Shown here piece by piece: positions 28,872-42,567 of a stretch of 64,000 nt of DNA. Position 1 is the first letter of the stretch; each line of letters begins with the position of its first letter. The position numbers were made by a program, and so were the translations under genes. Source of the stretch: Hydractinia symbiolongicarpus (lineage: Eukaryota; Cnidaria; Hydrozoa; Anthoathecata; Hydractiniidae); NCBI RefSeq assembly GCF_029227915.1, contig NC_079875.1, positions 24,049,001-24,113,000 on the forward strand, given 5' to 3'. Below the pieces are notes generated by a model. That model had not been told where the DNA came from. It was given only the letters and a program-made list of their open reading frames with translations, and did no database searches.

Positions 28872-29606
28872 ATACGATGAGAATAAACAAGTTGCATTGA
28901 TACGGATAAATTAAGTAACATAAGCTTTTAGCTGAAAAGAAATCCTAGATCAATGGACACGCTAATTTTCTCACAAAAAACTTAAATAGAAGGGGGAGAG
29001 CATAAAATACTGTAATTACTAAACGCTTGTTCTCTTCCCAGGTGTTTTTAATAACAAGCCCCACCACGTTATCACTTTCTCTATCGATAGTATCATAAGA
29101 AAGACTTCTGTTAACCGCAGTTCAATTTTCCTAAAAATATACTTTGTATAAACCACAACCTAACAGATTTCGTTATATTTATAACTTTCCAAGAGTTTCA
29201 AATTTTTTCTTGCTTTTTGCTAGCTAAAGGTTTCAGAGTAATTGGCTGTCAATTTCAGCTAAAAGGATTGTTTTGTGGTTTTCTGTAACAAAAACTCTTT
29301 AAATAAAATTATTCACAGAGTTATAGTAACGTTGGTCAGATTATTAAACATAATTTCACATTTTTATTAGCGTGAATAATGCATGGAGGTAAACTGAATC
29401 TCTATAATACAATTAAAACAACAAGATAAAGAAAGGAGACACATGATATTAAATATTTGCCAATGTCAAAGCTTCGGTCGTAGCCCACATAGCCGGCAAT
29501 TAATGTTGCGTCATATTTCGATTAACTGTGAATTCATATCATTATGGTACCAGCGGCTATACGAAAGAGATTTCGTAGGATTCGTGGACAGGCTATGTAT
29601 TAAGTT

Positions 29607-29702
29607 TATGTAGGGACACACTTACTCAATTGAAATGCAGATACTTGTGTCCGCTGGGCAGGGACACACTCAGTCAACTGAAATGCAGCTAATTGTGTCC
29701 AG
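29607..29702. repeat. Two-copy tandem repeat of about 50 bp
   Basis: AGGGACACACT(T/C)A..CAA(T/C)TGAAATGCAG and the following TTGTGTCC occur twice in succession. A second local duplication, of the 20-mer ATGCTTGACTTTCGGGTTTA/C, lies at about 30109-30150. Neither overlaps coding sequence. Confidence 0.7.
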
Positions 29703-30233
29703 TATACTCATGCAGGAATTTTAACAGCATTCCTAAACTTTCCTGAACTGGAGATCACTATAGCAACAAGTTGTAAATGAAACAGTACATTTACCGGCAA
29801 ATATTTTGCAGCCAAAACAAAACAAAAAACCTCAAATATACCAGCAGTGAATGCATTTATCGTAACAATATACACACAGGTTTATTAATGAGGGTCACAA
29901 ATGAGACCACCATTAAAATATTTTAACCATAACGTTAGTCAAAGCTTTGTAATTTTGTTCTCATTAACGAAAGTTCATGCGACTCATCGAAAATATGGAA
30001 ACAATTAACATTCCACAGGGAATCTTCCCAGCAACCAGTCAAATATCGAACGAGCCTGATTCGGTTACCGCATGCTGTCCTAGCTACATGAATCCGCAGC
30101 AATAAATGATGCTTGACTTTCGGGTTTAAATGCTTGACTTTCGGGTTTCATCAGGTTGACTGCGATTATACACCCGCCTAAGTTTCGGATCATCATTTTT
30201 AATTGAGTTATGTAAAATCCACTTTGTTCTCGA

Positions 30234-33200
30234 TCACGTCTCTAACTTTCCATTGTTTGTCTTTTTTAGCAGCTCATAGATATCCAGCGATTCTCCTGTA
30301 ACAACAACAAAAGACGCTGGTATCAAAAACGAGGCAAGATAAAGAGGCCACAACCATCGTACGAATATTTATCGCGCCAAAAATAATAAAATAAAAGTAT
30401 TTAAAGAATAAAAAAAAATTAACGGGTTACACAAATATTCGAGCAAAAACAGCCCCACTGTTGGACCGTCATAATTCCTGGGGAGTAGGTTGCCATGAAA
30501 ATTGCTCACCCTGTTTTAGAAAGAGGATGAGCTGGATTACCAACCGGTACCAAACATGATTGCTCTAGTGGCTCAGCTTTAGAGAAGCTGATTATTTGTT
30601 GACTAAAAAAGTGTTTTTTTCAAAGATTTAGTTCTTTAAGGGTTAAATTTGTTTTAAAAAAAAGCTCGATGACATACTGTAGCAGCTGCAGCAGTGCAAA
30701 CGAATGAACGAACGAAAACAACATACCTGGTGGAATGGCATGCCGTTTTTGCAGGCCATCAGGATTAGAGGGAGTAACGCAATCCATATCGACCTCCTTT
30801 CGTAACACTTTATCAATATCCACTGCACTGAAGAATGCTACGCACTAATGAATGAACAACCACAAAACATTTGCAGAGAAATACTGATTTTTTCTTATCA
30901 ATGTCGTCCTGATTAAAGACGTGTATTTCAACAAAACACTATGACAAACTTTAACGTGTTACGATTGACCATGATTACGTTATTTAAGTTAAAGATACAA
31001 ATACAAGAACGTGGTTTAAGTTCTTTCTGGTTCCTCTTAAAACAATGATCATTTTACTTAGTGGCTTACTCCTCAAACCAACTTTCACCATTTCACATTT
31101 AAAGGAGCTTATTTTAAAAGAGCTCAATTTTCAGCATATTTTACTGACCTGTGGTAAATCAAACATGCCAAGCTTGTATGCAAACATAGATCTGGTCAGC
31201 AAATTAGTGATTTGTAACGCTAACGCAGCCCTGTATTTGTCTTTCTCGCTCACAATATAACGCACCTATAAAAAAGAGTTATTACGTTGTTACGAAGTGA
31301 AAGAGAGCGCGCCCAAATTGATACATCAAGCACGAGCTGAGTATTTGCAGACACAGGCGCACAAGAATAATCAATTTAAAAGTCCGTCTAAAAACCTCAT
31401 CGTGTATAGATATACAAAATCTTGCGTCGATCTGATATTTCGTGATTAGCCATTTCATGCAGGTCAACATCAAGTGTAAATAATCTACGGCTGACGACTG
31501 CACCACCCAGTTCACACGACTTGTTTTGTACTAAGGAAGAAAGTACTAAAGAATAATTGGCAGGGAGATCAAATTACAGAAAAATTGTCGTTGCATTCTG
31601 TTTGATCTTGTAGTGTCAACAACGCCTTGACGTGATTTAGAAATAACAAGAAAAACAAACAAACAAACAAAACAAACAACTTACGTGTGCATGAACATAT
31701 TTGGGCAGCAAGGCATTTGTTATCATACATCCAAGCACTGGAGTTCTCGGTTCATCAGACAACGCAATTTCTTCCAGTTTGTTGAACATTTCTGATTCGC
31801 TGAAAAACCATATAAAAAACTTGAAATGCTCACCTGTTAGTCAGATTTCAAACTTTTCGTCTCATATAAGTTTAGAGTTTGTACAGACAGTTTGTACCTT
31901 CGAAATAATGAAAGGCACAAGGAATCTAAATAGCATGTCTACCCACCTCCCACCATGCCACACCTTTCTGATCTCCACGACAGCATCACGTGTCTCCCAC
32001 GTGAGGCCTGTCTCATAGAGTATTCTTTTTAAGCTGTTATAACTGATTACTCCATCTGTTGAGATGTCTAGCTCTTCAGCTATCTGTCTGCCCTTAGGCG
32101 TCAATTTGAACCTTAAAAAAAAATTGTAACAAGTCGCAACTAAGTGCTTTCCTGGCTGGCATCAAAAACAAAATCACGAATAATTTCTTGGAACAATCTG
32201 GACAAGATTCTTCACTGCGCTTTTGTGCTCACGCTTAAAACACTCCGGAAATCGGAACCGAGTTCTGGCATAGCCGCCCTCACGTCAATTTTTTACGCGC
32301 TTGTTAGATTATGCTACTGTTGTGTGCTCTCCTTCGTTGTGTTTCTTTTTGCCCGTGGTACCCAGCCCTCTCGAGGGACGGTACATAGTACGTTAGTTTC
32401 TTGAAGATAACAGTCCACGTTTCGAAGAAATATTTTTCCGTTTACGTCTGAAGAAATACATATGTTGTTATTAAGAAGAAATCTTATTACACTAACCGTA
32501 ATAATCCGAACTATCGTCCTGGAAGCTTAATAAAATCTTAATCAAGAGGGGGTGCTTAAAAAATGCTGGGGTCTTATAAATTTTTCCTAATTTTGTACAA
32601 ATTAAAGACAACGGTAATTTTCAATTTTGTCTTTTTTTCCTGAAAAATAAAACTGAACAAAAGATGCAACAAAATAAACTATGTCTTTCTAGGGTTCTCA
32701 ATATAAGAAAGTAAAATTTTCAAATAAGCGCTCAGTTTCTCAAGGTAGTTTTCGATTAAGCGCCCCCTTTTATCAGGTGAGCGCTTATTCGAGGGTGCTG
32801 GGCGCTTATTTAACTTTGAGGAATTACCTGGGCGCTTATTCGAGGGGGGCGCTTAAAAAATGCCGCGCGCTTAATCGGATCATTACGGTAGAACACTATC
32901 GTTCCTCACGAGACGGCAACTAAAACAGGTCATGACTTAGTATCTGAAAGAAGCTTACCACCGTTGTCATCACTTTCAAGTTTAGCAAGGAATTACTTTT
33001 TTACCAAAAGCATTCAGTTACACTTATAATTGGCCCCTTTAAAGATTTTACAGGTACAGTTGTTTTCATGTCAGCAGATTGCATTTGATTAACCTACAAG
33101 TGTGTTGGCTTGATTAGTGACGATCAAGCCAAAACAATAATTCCTACAATAATATCAGGCTAATGTGTGGAAACGAAGAATTTGTTTAAAAAAGAAACAA

Positions 33201-36200
33201 AAATAAATTTCTAGCGAAAAGCAGATGTGGCGAATTAAAAATATAAGTAACATTTAACACATTCATCATATGTGCCGGGAGGTATGGTAGTAAGCTACGT
33301 GCATGCTCATGAAAGCTGAGAAAAGTAAATAAATATGGCGCATATTGACTTAAATCAACGCATAAAAAAGAAAATAGAAAAAATTATAATTCGAAAACAA
33401 AAACAGTTAATTTTTTTATAAAAACGTCTAAATTTTAACTACGGCTGGATGTAATTATTTTTGAAGTCCTTTTCCGTAAAAAAAGTGGAAGACTGTTAAA
33501 TTGAACTTCTAAAATGTTATCCACAGCTTCTTTATTTGGTGGTCCAACTAATATGATATGAGAATTTCTAGAAAGCGACGAAACACTACATTGATTTTTC
33601 CTGTAATCATTTCAGACTGTAAAGTTGTTCCTAATTTAAACACATGAACCTGAATGTTTTTAGAATCTAGATTCTAACAATTACACCAGCCTGAACAATA
33701 CACGCTTAATAACAGAACAGAACAATACTTACACTCGAATTCCCTTTGTTGCTTCGTATAATTTGGCAGCCGTTTTTTCTGCTTGTGGGAAGGTCAACTT
33801 GTGGTTGAACTGCATCAACAAACGGACAGCAAACTTCTCCCCTGCTCCATACACACGACCGTAATTAAAGATCTGAAACAACAAAAGTAAGAGGTTTTTA
33901 ACTAACTTTATATTACTTAGGACATTTAAGGGTATTTTTATATTGTTCAAATAAATTGAGAATATTTGAGGAGATTTTAAATGTAGCGAAGAACAGATTA
34001 TTGCTGTACCCATGTAGCACTCTATGCATTTTAAAAATAAAAACATGGGACAAACCTTAAATTGAAGAGTTTTGGGGAAACGTGGGAGATAATTATGTTA
34101 CTTCCGAAGAACACCGGACCTGAAGTCAGCAACTGTGTGAAAGAAGTTTTCCTATTAACGCATTTCTTCTAAAGTTTTCTAACCTTAGCTTGTTCTCTGC
34201 TTATACCAATCGTATCTGCTGTTTTGCTGTGGAGATCCGTCCTGTCTAACTTTTGTCCCTGCAATGTCATCCAACTTAACGCAGTACTACCTGTAAAAAA
34301 GGAGCAAATTTTAAAATTCGCATTTATCATACATCTGACAAAAAAGAAGTCAAACAACACAACAAACCACACAGCAGCTACGGGAAACAATTTTCAAAAC
34401 ATAAAACAAAATAAAAATTTACTTACCATGAATTTGAGCAAATTGAGCGTCACCCAACAAAGATGCAATCCATAATTCTTGACTGTCCACATCAGCGCCA
34501 ACAAAACAATAACCAGGAGGAGAGCGAATCATTGATTTCAATTCAGATCCAATACGGTCGGGCTGAATTGAAAATTAACAATGGCAATGACAAAATTTAT
34601 AAACAGCATAAAGGAAGCTACTATTTTTTGGAAAAAATCCGAATTTGACCCTCAACTTCTATGCAAGTAATTTTGGGAAATCTTATGTCAAGATATTCCA
34701 TTATTATGGTCCTACTAGTACTAGTACTAAGCCCAGTAAAGGCTGGTTTCAGAAAAGCTGTCGACAAAACTAGATTTCCAACAGCCATTTTTGACTTAAT
34801 TCAGGCTTAAACATAATTTTTTTTGTCTCTGGATAAAAAGTATTTAAAATACTGTGGTTCCAACACTGACCAGGCCCACTTTGCTCTTGTCTCAATTTCA
34901 GCTTTTCCTATGCAGAAATTTAAAAAGGGGGCAAAATTTAAGGGAATAACGTCAATTAGCATTGTGACATACCAAGGGATTGCTTGCTGTCAGCCATGTT
35001 GGTTCGACGGCACGTCTGGTGACAGTACCAGCCGTTATAACCTGTGGTAAGATCACTCCTTTCGAACTGAAAGAAAAATAACCTAAAGTACTATCACATC
35101 GATGTGTATAGACTTTGTGAACTTTCAGTCCAGTTATCACAGGTGATTACATCCCTAAGGGATCCTTTAGGGATACATACCAGTGTTTCAGGGATCCGTC
35201 CGAAATTGTAAACATGTGAATGCGTTTACTACGAATTCGTATTATTTTAACTTACATAAACTTTTTGTGTATGTAACAAAAATTACCATCCTCATAAATT
35301 AGAAACCAACAAGATTTTTAATAACAAAATTACCTTGATTTTTCATCATCTATCCATACCGTCATTTGCGATCTAAACATATTTTTAACAACAATTTCCT
35401 GAATTTTTCACAAAGATTCTGCTTGCAAAATTTGAAGTGACTGAGAAAGATTACATTCCATCCAAAATATTTAAGTAACACGAAAGTTTATTTAACAGAC
35501 TTACCAAACCAATTAGACATATAACTTAAAATTTAAACAAAAATGTACATATGAATTCACATTAAAAGAAATGTTTTGAAAATTTCTAAATTCCAATGCA
35601 AATATAAAAAGCAAATAAAATATAAAAAAAATAAATTGATTCTGAAAGGTTAAACCTTATTCTTTTCCTTCCATTTCTCCAAAATGCCAACATCTTGTTC
35701 ATCTGTATTGGTTGTTTTGCGTTAAAACTTCCTGTTGAAGCAAGAGTGCCATCTTCAATTTTTACTAAGTAGTCTTTTGCAAGTGGGTTTCCAACATTAA
35801 ATGCACTACCATCCTGGAAAGGCAAGTTCAATAAATACATTTTGCATACTTAGAAAAATTATTTTATACATTTCCCTTTGAAAAACGAAACCATATCAGC
35901 CATTACTTTTCATAGAACCATTACAGGGCACCCACAAATAATTTCTTGAAAATAATTAGGAAATTAGGTAGATTTTAGGATTATTTAACGGAAAATTTTT
36001 GAAAATTAGGAAAATTAGGACCATGCCATTATATCTTCAACTAGTTTTCATAACGAACACATATAAATTGTTTAACCTTGTGTGGTAATTTATAGAAAAC
36101 AACACCAGGAAGACCAATATTGATTGCTTTTTCCTTTTTGACTTCATCCTGAAATATTTCTGCTCCGATATCAATGTCTGTTTCTTCATTCTGCTTGTCA

Positions 36201-39200
36201 ATTTCTCGTTGTTTAATAACCTTTAAATAATTCTTTAAGGGAAATCTTTTTTCTTTACACATTTCTTCATTCCTTATTGTTCGTGGGAAAAACAATGGAA
36301 ATAAAAATATATAATGAAGATACAGAAGAAATGTTAAATATAAATTCAGCCTACAAGAAAAAAACTGACAAAATATTTATTTCTCTGCACATTTGCAGTA
36401 CAAAAAACTAAATGAATCTCACTGTATGTACAAATAGTTGAGAGAGCTTTTAAACCATTTGCTTGACTAAGCAGTTTAAGTCGGAGTTATACTTTAAAAA
36501 GTTGTCTAGCTAAGTAGTTGATATACTGACATAGACAGTAAAAGATAAAAAGGATGAAAATAGAAACTAACTTTTCTTCTAAATACTTTGCATCTTTCTG
36601 TGGTGCAAGATAACCCCAACCGTGTTTCCGTTCATGATGCAATGGATATCCATCCCATGTCATACGAAGAATTGATGGTGTAATCTTTGTTTGTGAGGAA
36701 ATATTCACAGGACCGGGTTTATAGTTGGGCTGGTTAGGACGCATGCATAAGTCACGATACCATCTAAAAGGAAGACAAATTTAAAGGTATGAAGTCTTAG
36801 CCCGGCCATGTCAGCTTGCCACAGCCTTGGGCAAAAATATATATACTCCACCCCCCACCACCTTAGTTTGTCATTCATTGCCAATTCCTCCTATTTAATG
36901 CACCATCCTGCATACGACATCTGCTCTAGACCAGAGAAAATAACAAACTCAAAGTTTGAGAATAAAAAAATATGATAAATTCTAATAATTCTACTTGATT
37001 CAAAGGTTGTATGCATAGTAACTATAAGCATATCTTACACTATGGGGAAAAAATTAGGGGAACATATTAGCTACAGTGAGGGTTAAAAAACGTTGGAAAG
37101 CCCACACACTAAAAAAATTGAAAGGAGAATGTCCCTGCTGTGACTATAGTCACTAATAAAAAAATTCTACTCCATCACAAAATATAACTGGTAAATTATA
37201 GCGATTGGCTGCCAAAAAACAACAACAAAAAACAAAACATCTCATACTTAGGGTAACCTGCAAGATGCAGCTGCTGCTTTCGTTTTTCAGATAAAAATTC
37301 TGTTGAATCTTCTATTAATGTATGAACATCACCCTTGTACATCCAAGCGTCATACATTTTGGCAATGTAATTTTCGTTGGAGGTAACAGATTTATGCAGG
37401 GACCAATCTAAATTCCATAACCAAGGATCCTCTTTGTATCTACAAACAAGACATGATCAATGTTCATGTACCATAACGTTATAGGGTTATATAGATTTCA
37501 AAAAGATGTTTAAACTGGTAATGTTAGTTTAGGCCAAAACCAGCTTGATTATGCTTGCATCGAAGAAGTTTAATTAAATTCTTAATTTACATAGAAAATC
37601 AAAACTATGCATATGAAAGCAGGGATGCATACAATATAAAATATTATGTTCTAACATTTACTGTAACAGTTCCACTTGCAAAGAACTTCTATTCACAGAC
37701 AAATTTGTCATATTTAAACAAGGTATTTTCTTTAAAAAAAAAGGAATTACAAGGAATTAAGTTTTGAAAAATTAATTTCTTTCAAAGTAGAACACTATGA
37801 AATTAATATGGTGATGTAAAAATAAACCAAGACATTTTAGTCTCCTTTTCTATGTGAATTTGTAAACAACAAGAGGGTGTGAATAAGGATACATTACATA
37901 TTTTAAAAAATACCAAGTGCATTAAAACATTACTTTACGGTTGCCAACATTGACGGACATACTGTGAATGGTATCAAAACAAATTTGTTGAAAATATAGT
38001 TCTTGGTTTTTTCAATGAAACAATTAAATAGAAAGTGATGTTTGTTTTACAGGAAAAATAATAAATTCAGGAATAACCAGGGAAGTAATGGCCTGTCAAA
38101 AAGGTAGACCTTATTCCCCCCTAACAAAAGTAAGAAAGTAATGCCCCACTTAATTAACACGTTAAATTCAAAACTTTATTAAGTGAAATGTTAATTTCCT
38201 CTAATAAGGTATTCACACATTCAGCTTTGATTTGACAAAAAACAATGGGACAAACCTTTCATTGATCAATAATTCCAACACATCATTAGCTATTGCCATC
38301 AAGGATTTTTTCATTTTATTTTGGATAGCTGTATACATATCTTCCGCCTCTTGAATGTAAGTTCTCCAAGTTTCATTGATGGGTAAATACGCAGAGCCCA
38401 TCTCCAACATGCCAGAGAACGTTACAGGATGTGGTGCATGATGAAGAAACATGGGCCAGAGAATTTCAAATACTTTTTGTGTGGCAGTAACATCCATTGC
38501 ACAATACTGAACGCATTCCTGAAGCAAAAAACAAACAAACATGTAGTCACAAAATCTATGCATTCCAACCTCTTTGTAGTTTGACTCTTATAATCTGTGC
38601 ACACATGGTCAAAGTGAAACGTATTACAAAGTGTCAATTAACCAGTACTTGATTTACAATAAGAAAACTGTGTAAATATAAACCAAACAAAAAGAATAAA
38701 GAAATATACTTGAAAGTTCTCTCTTATGTCATCCAAAGTTCCTTCTATGAAATAGTCTCTTGTACTTTTATCCAGAGATTCATTGCAATAAAACTCATAA
38801 ATCTTTGCCAAACTGTTTGTAGAGCCAAATTCCATCCAATCGTAAACTACTGGATTTTTAGTGTTCATATAGTTCCTTTGCTCAGTTGTTACACCTGATA
38901 CACACATGTGTAAACTTAGAGTATCCAAAAAACGATTTCCATCATCCTATCAGAAAAGAAAAATTCAGAGATGTTTATAATTGGTTTGAATATAAGACAA
39001 CACTATATCTAGGAATTTAAAATTATAAAACAAAATTTGACTATTAAGTGTGATAAATGTGTGTGATAGGTCCGAATCACATCACAAAATGCTAAATTTA
39101 ATTATAAAATCCCGACAAGTAGTGAAAAACAAACAAAAAAAAATACACTACTAACTTTGAGTTCATATTGTTCCTTAACAAATCCACGATCAAATGAGAC

Positions 39201-40532
39201 ATGGTGGCCAATAAGAAGTTTTTTTCGATTTGATGCTTTCATAGGGATCATATGTTCAGGAGTAAGGGTTGTGTCAGCAACTTTGGTTTCATTCTCCAAC
39301 AAGATAGGACTTACCCAACAATACCTTCAGCAAAACAATGTTTAATGTTTAGTAAGGCCTTGGTTGTTGCATTATACCTTTGAGGAGGTTTATAATAATT
39401 TTCAGCATTTTTAAAAATCCTTCCATAAATTGTAGCCTAACTACTTACTGATTTATTTACTGTCATATTGACAGGTTAATTTGCGTAAATGTTTTTGCAT
39501 TTATGACATTTTTTTAAGACATCTTTATAAAGCACCCTTTAACAAAACACTTTATAAAAACAGATATTTAAATTTAAAGCTTAGCAGAGTTAAATTTTGG
39601 TATAAGGTTTGAGGACAATTTCTTAAAAATTTCCATAATTACAGAGACAATTTCAATCAATAGGCAGATGCAATCAAATAGGAAAAGTCCATCATGATTT
39701 AAAATTTTTTAATTCTTTGTGGTGCAAAAACAAAAAAACTCTAATCCTGTTAACTGGCTTTTGTTAAAAAGTCAGTTAAACACGTTCTGTTTTTGTTAAG
39801 TTCTGTTTACATTTTCTAGAGTTTCGATTGGCTAATTCTTACAGGAAACTGTTTTATTAGCAAATATACACGCAAATGTGGAAACAGTTAAATGGAAATT
39901 CACTTTTATCTGTCATTATGATAAAGTTTAATGCCATACCAAGCTGATTTAGAAACGGCAGTAGCGAGTATAGGTGCTTTTCCAAAAGACAAACAAATCT
40001 CCACATCAAAAACTAAAACATTTTCGTCAGGAGCCACTACACTTTCGTATGTTCCATCAGGATTATACTTTGTCCATCCACAGCAAAACTGCCAATTTCT
40101 CGGTTTACAAGGTATCTTAGTCAATGCATTAGCCATATGTTCAGCTTTAGTAAAATATTCATTGCATTGAGTACTTGCAATGTTTTCAAAGTGGTCTGCA
40201 ATATTACTTCCAGTAAGATCAGGTATTTCGAAGTCAACATTTTCTGTAACAGAAGATGGTTTCCCCCACAAATCGTGAGCTGTCAAGTGTTCTTTGGTTT
40301 TATGTAATATATCCACATCATCACAATAAGCTTCTGCAACATCTTGAAAGATTTGCTTGTGTAAACCAGGTGATATCATTTGAATGTTGGCATAATTTAT
40401 ACGTGTCGAAGAACTAGCATCCTGTTTTATAGATGAACATAACCGAATTCTCTTTTTGTAGTTGAATTTACAATACCATACAGACGGATATTTGAAAGAA
40501 CGTATATTTCTCCAATAACCATTTCCTAGCAT
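30234..40532 (-). CDS. POLG: DNA polymerase gamma catalytic subunit (mitochondrial DNA polymerase)
   Basis: Exons in transcript order are 40532-39940, 39324-39156, 38946-38710, 38518-38256, 37439-37248, 36763-36572, 36272-36077, 35813-35656, 35228-35181 (tentative), 35066-34973, 34562-34427, 34290-34184, 33872-33733, 32111-31947, 31799-31685, 31530-31396, 31265-31149, 30844-30727 and 30295-30234. They total 3237 nt, giving 1078 residues. Exonuclease motifs are LVFDVEICL (Exo I), [17 protein letters not shown] (II) and [11 protein letters not shown] (III). Polymerase motifs are [18 protein letters not shown] (A), [16 protein letters not shown] (B) and [13 protein letters not shown] (C). The catalytic and proofreading acidic residues are all present. 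The chosen ATG gives the basic, hydroxylated leader [19 protein letters not shown], typical of mitochondrial import; an in-frame upstream extension to 40778 is hydrophobic and less likely. The enzyme replicates mtDNA. Confidence 0.94.
32495..32889. mobile_element. MITE of the 'GCGCTTATT' family in a POLG intron
   Basis: Terminal inverted repeats are ACCGTAATAATCCGA on the left and TCGGATCATTACGGT on the right. Several internal GGGCGCTTATT(C/T) motifs occur. It lies between the POLG exons at 32111-31947 and 33872-33733. A second copy is at 11844-12175. Confidence 0.7.
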
Positions 40533-42567
40533 GACACTAATTGAACAGATGCAGTATGTACTGTATTGCTTTGAAAAGAAATTAGAGATTTGTGTGTTAA
40601 TAATGACACTTATTGCAATTATAAAGGGTTGTAAGAAGACAATACAATATAATAAAAAAGAAGATGCATTTTTGACAATTATAGGAGTGCCTGCAGAAAA
40701 ATTAAAAAGAAAACATATATGACATAAAAAAGCAGCATAGACTCTTCGTTCACGTAAAGCAGAAGTAACCTGTGTCATCTACATAGTGAAGTCTGGAATA
40801 CTGAAAGATTATTGAAGGTACCAAAGATAAGGCATCAAATAAGAGAATGAAATGGATCCTCCTGGAAATTATAGACGACAGGGTATATCCCTTAATATTT
40901 GTGAGGCTAGCTCTAATCAGCATATGTGCTCCCTAGTCAGAATTTAGTTTGGATTAGATAAAGCATTTTCATAGATTTACCTTCATAGATATATACACTT
41001 AAAATAACAAAGAAAAAAAATAAAGCTTGACAAAAATTTGTGGGATTATTTGTGATTTACATCTGATTTATTCATTGTAACCAAAGCAGGCCATGTATTC
41101 TAAATACTAAAACGAATAACAGCTTAGATTGAACCAACTTTACAATATCTCAGATTTAACCCTATTTTAAATTTTTTTTTTAATCAGAAAGTCTAATAAA
41201 AGTTGGGAAAAGTCACAAAATTTCAGGGTATAATAGTGAGTACAAACAAAAGATATTAAAAAAAGAAAGCTGCAGGCAGTGTAATTGGCTTAAAAGTACC
41301 ACATGGCATTTTCCGACCAAGACAATTCATGTGCTTAATGCCTCAGCCTTTCTAATCCAGTTAATTTTACAAAGGCAGAACATTGCTAACGTCAAATGAC
41401 ATTTTCCAGTTTTGCGTAAGAAAACTTGTGTTTAAGGTCAGCAATTTATATTTGTTTTGCTACTGTATGAAAATTTACAAACGGCTAAAAAAAAACCACG
41501 TTGGGAAATCAAGAATTTTTGTTTACAAGTTGGCATTCGCCATGGCAATTGCCTAATGCCATTTAGCCAAATTTCAGCCCATAAAAGATGACTGCTTACT
41601 GATGTCATCCCTGGCTGAATTATTTTTATTTTAAAAAATATGCATCCTATCCAAAGACCTGTTTGAGTGTTTCAGTGGTAAGCCCTTCTGGCTCTAACAA
41701 CTTCATGGCAGCCAGGGATATGCGGGAGCTTCTACAAAAACATCTGTGACGCTTATTATTGAATATAGATGGATAACTTCTGATTAACATATATTCATAT
41801 AAAGTCGGAATAATAACTTCATGTGAAGAAACAGAGTGAAAACTGCATCTTTTTGCTTGTCACGCAATTGTTAAAGCCAATAAGGATTACCGCAGAAATG
41901 TAGCTAAACATTCAAAAAAATCTATTATTTGTCCCACAATTCTTAAAAGTTTGCTGGTTTAACTTTATCTTGGTTTAGACTGTTTGGCTTTGGCTTAGAC
42001 TGTTTGGTTTGCGATGTTAGTTCCTAAACATTATTGTGAACCAAACAGATATATTATAGCTAGCTAGCTAGCTATAAAATAAAGACGCCAGGTAAATGTT
42101 GGATTGTTTCAAAGCATATGACACATAAGTATACAAAAGTAAAAAGTATTGGCATTTAAAAAAGTACTTATCACTAGCTAGTTCTCTAACTAGACAGCCA
42201 GGTAAAGCTGAGCCACCCTTAATAGCACGTTTTCTCACGTGTTTTGTTTTCGCTTTCATTTCCAGGAATGCAAAATGGCAGAAGACAACAGTGTACACGG
42301 AACACGAAATTTGAATTTTAAGAAACCTAATACCCATGCCAAAATTTTAAACCAGTTTAAAACGCGAAAATGCCGTAGTCACAAGAACGGAACATGAACA
42401 ACGAAATAAGTCTGAAACACAATTAAAATTGTCACAGGATAAACGATTTCAAGCATTAAAAATGTTTAATAGCCAGTCAGTTAAAATTTTGTAAACAGTT
42501 TCACTTTCATTTCCGCGGGTAACACGCGAATGGGTAATCAAAGCAAAGATGGGCAAGAGATTACAAA
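40533..42567. promoter_or_regulatory. Divergent intergenic region between POLG and LRRC27
   Basis: About 2 kb separates the two start codons, which point away from each other, so promoters of both genes probably lie here. A dispersed-repeat copy occupies about 41765-41925 and a short TAGC run lies at about 42058-42073. No unambiguous core promoter motif is visible. Confidence 0.4.
41765..41925 (+). repeat. Dispersed repeat, copy B (partner at 5425-5585)
   Basis: It shares ATAACTTCTGATT, ATATAAAGTCG, CACGCAATTGT, AAAGCC and a terminal AAACATT run, in the same order, with the copy upstream of VPS33B. Confidence 0.55.

Noticed and set aside
40533-40778. An N-terminal extension of POLG exon 1 beginning at 40778.
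   Set aside because: It is strongly hydrophobic and unlike POLG. The internal ATG at 40532 gives a basic mitochondrial-type leader.
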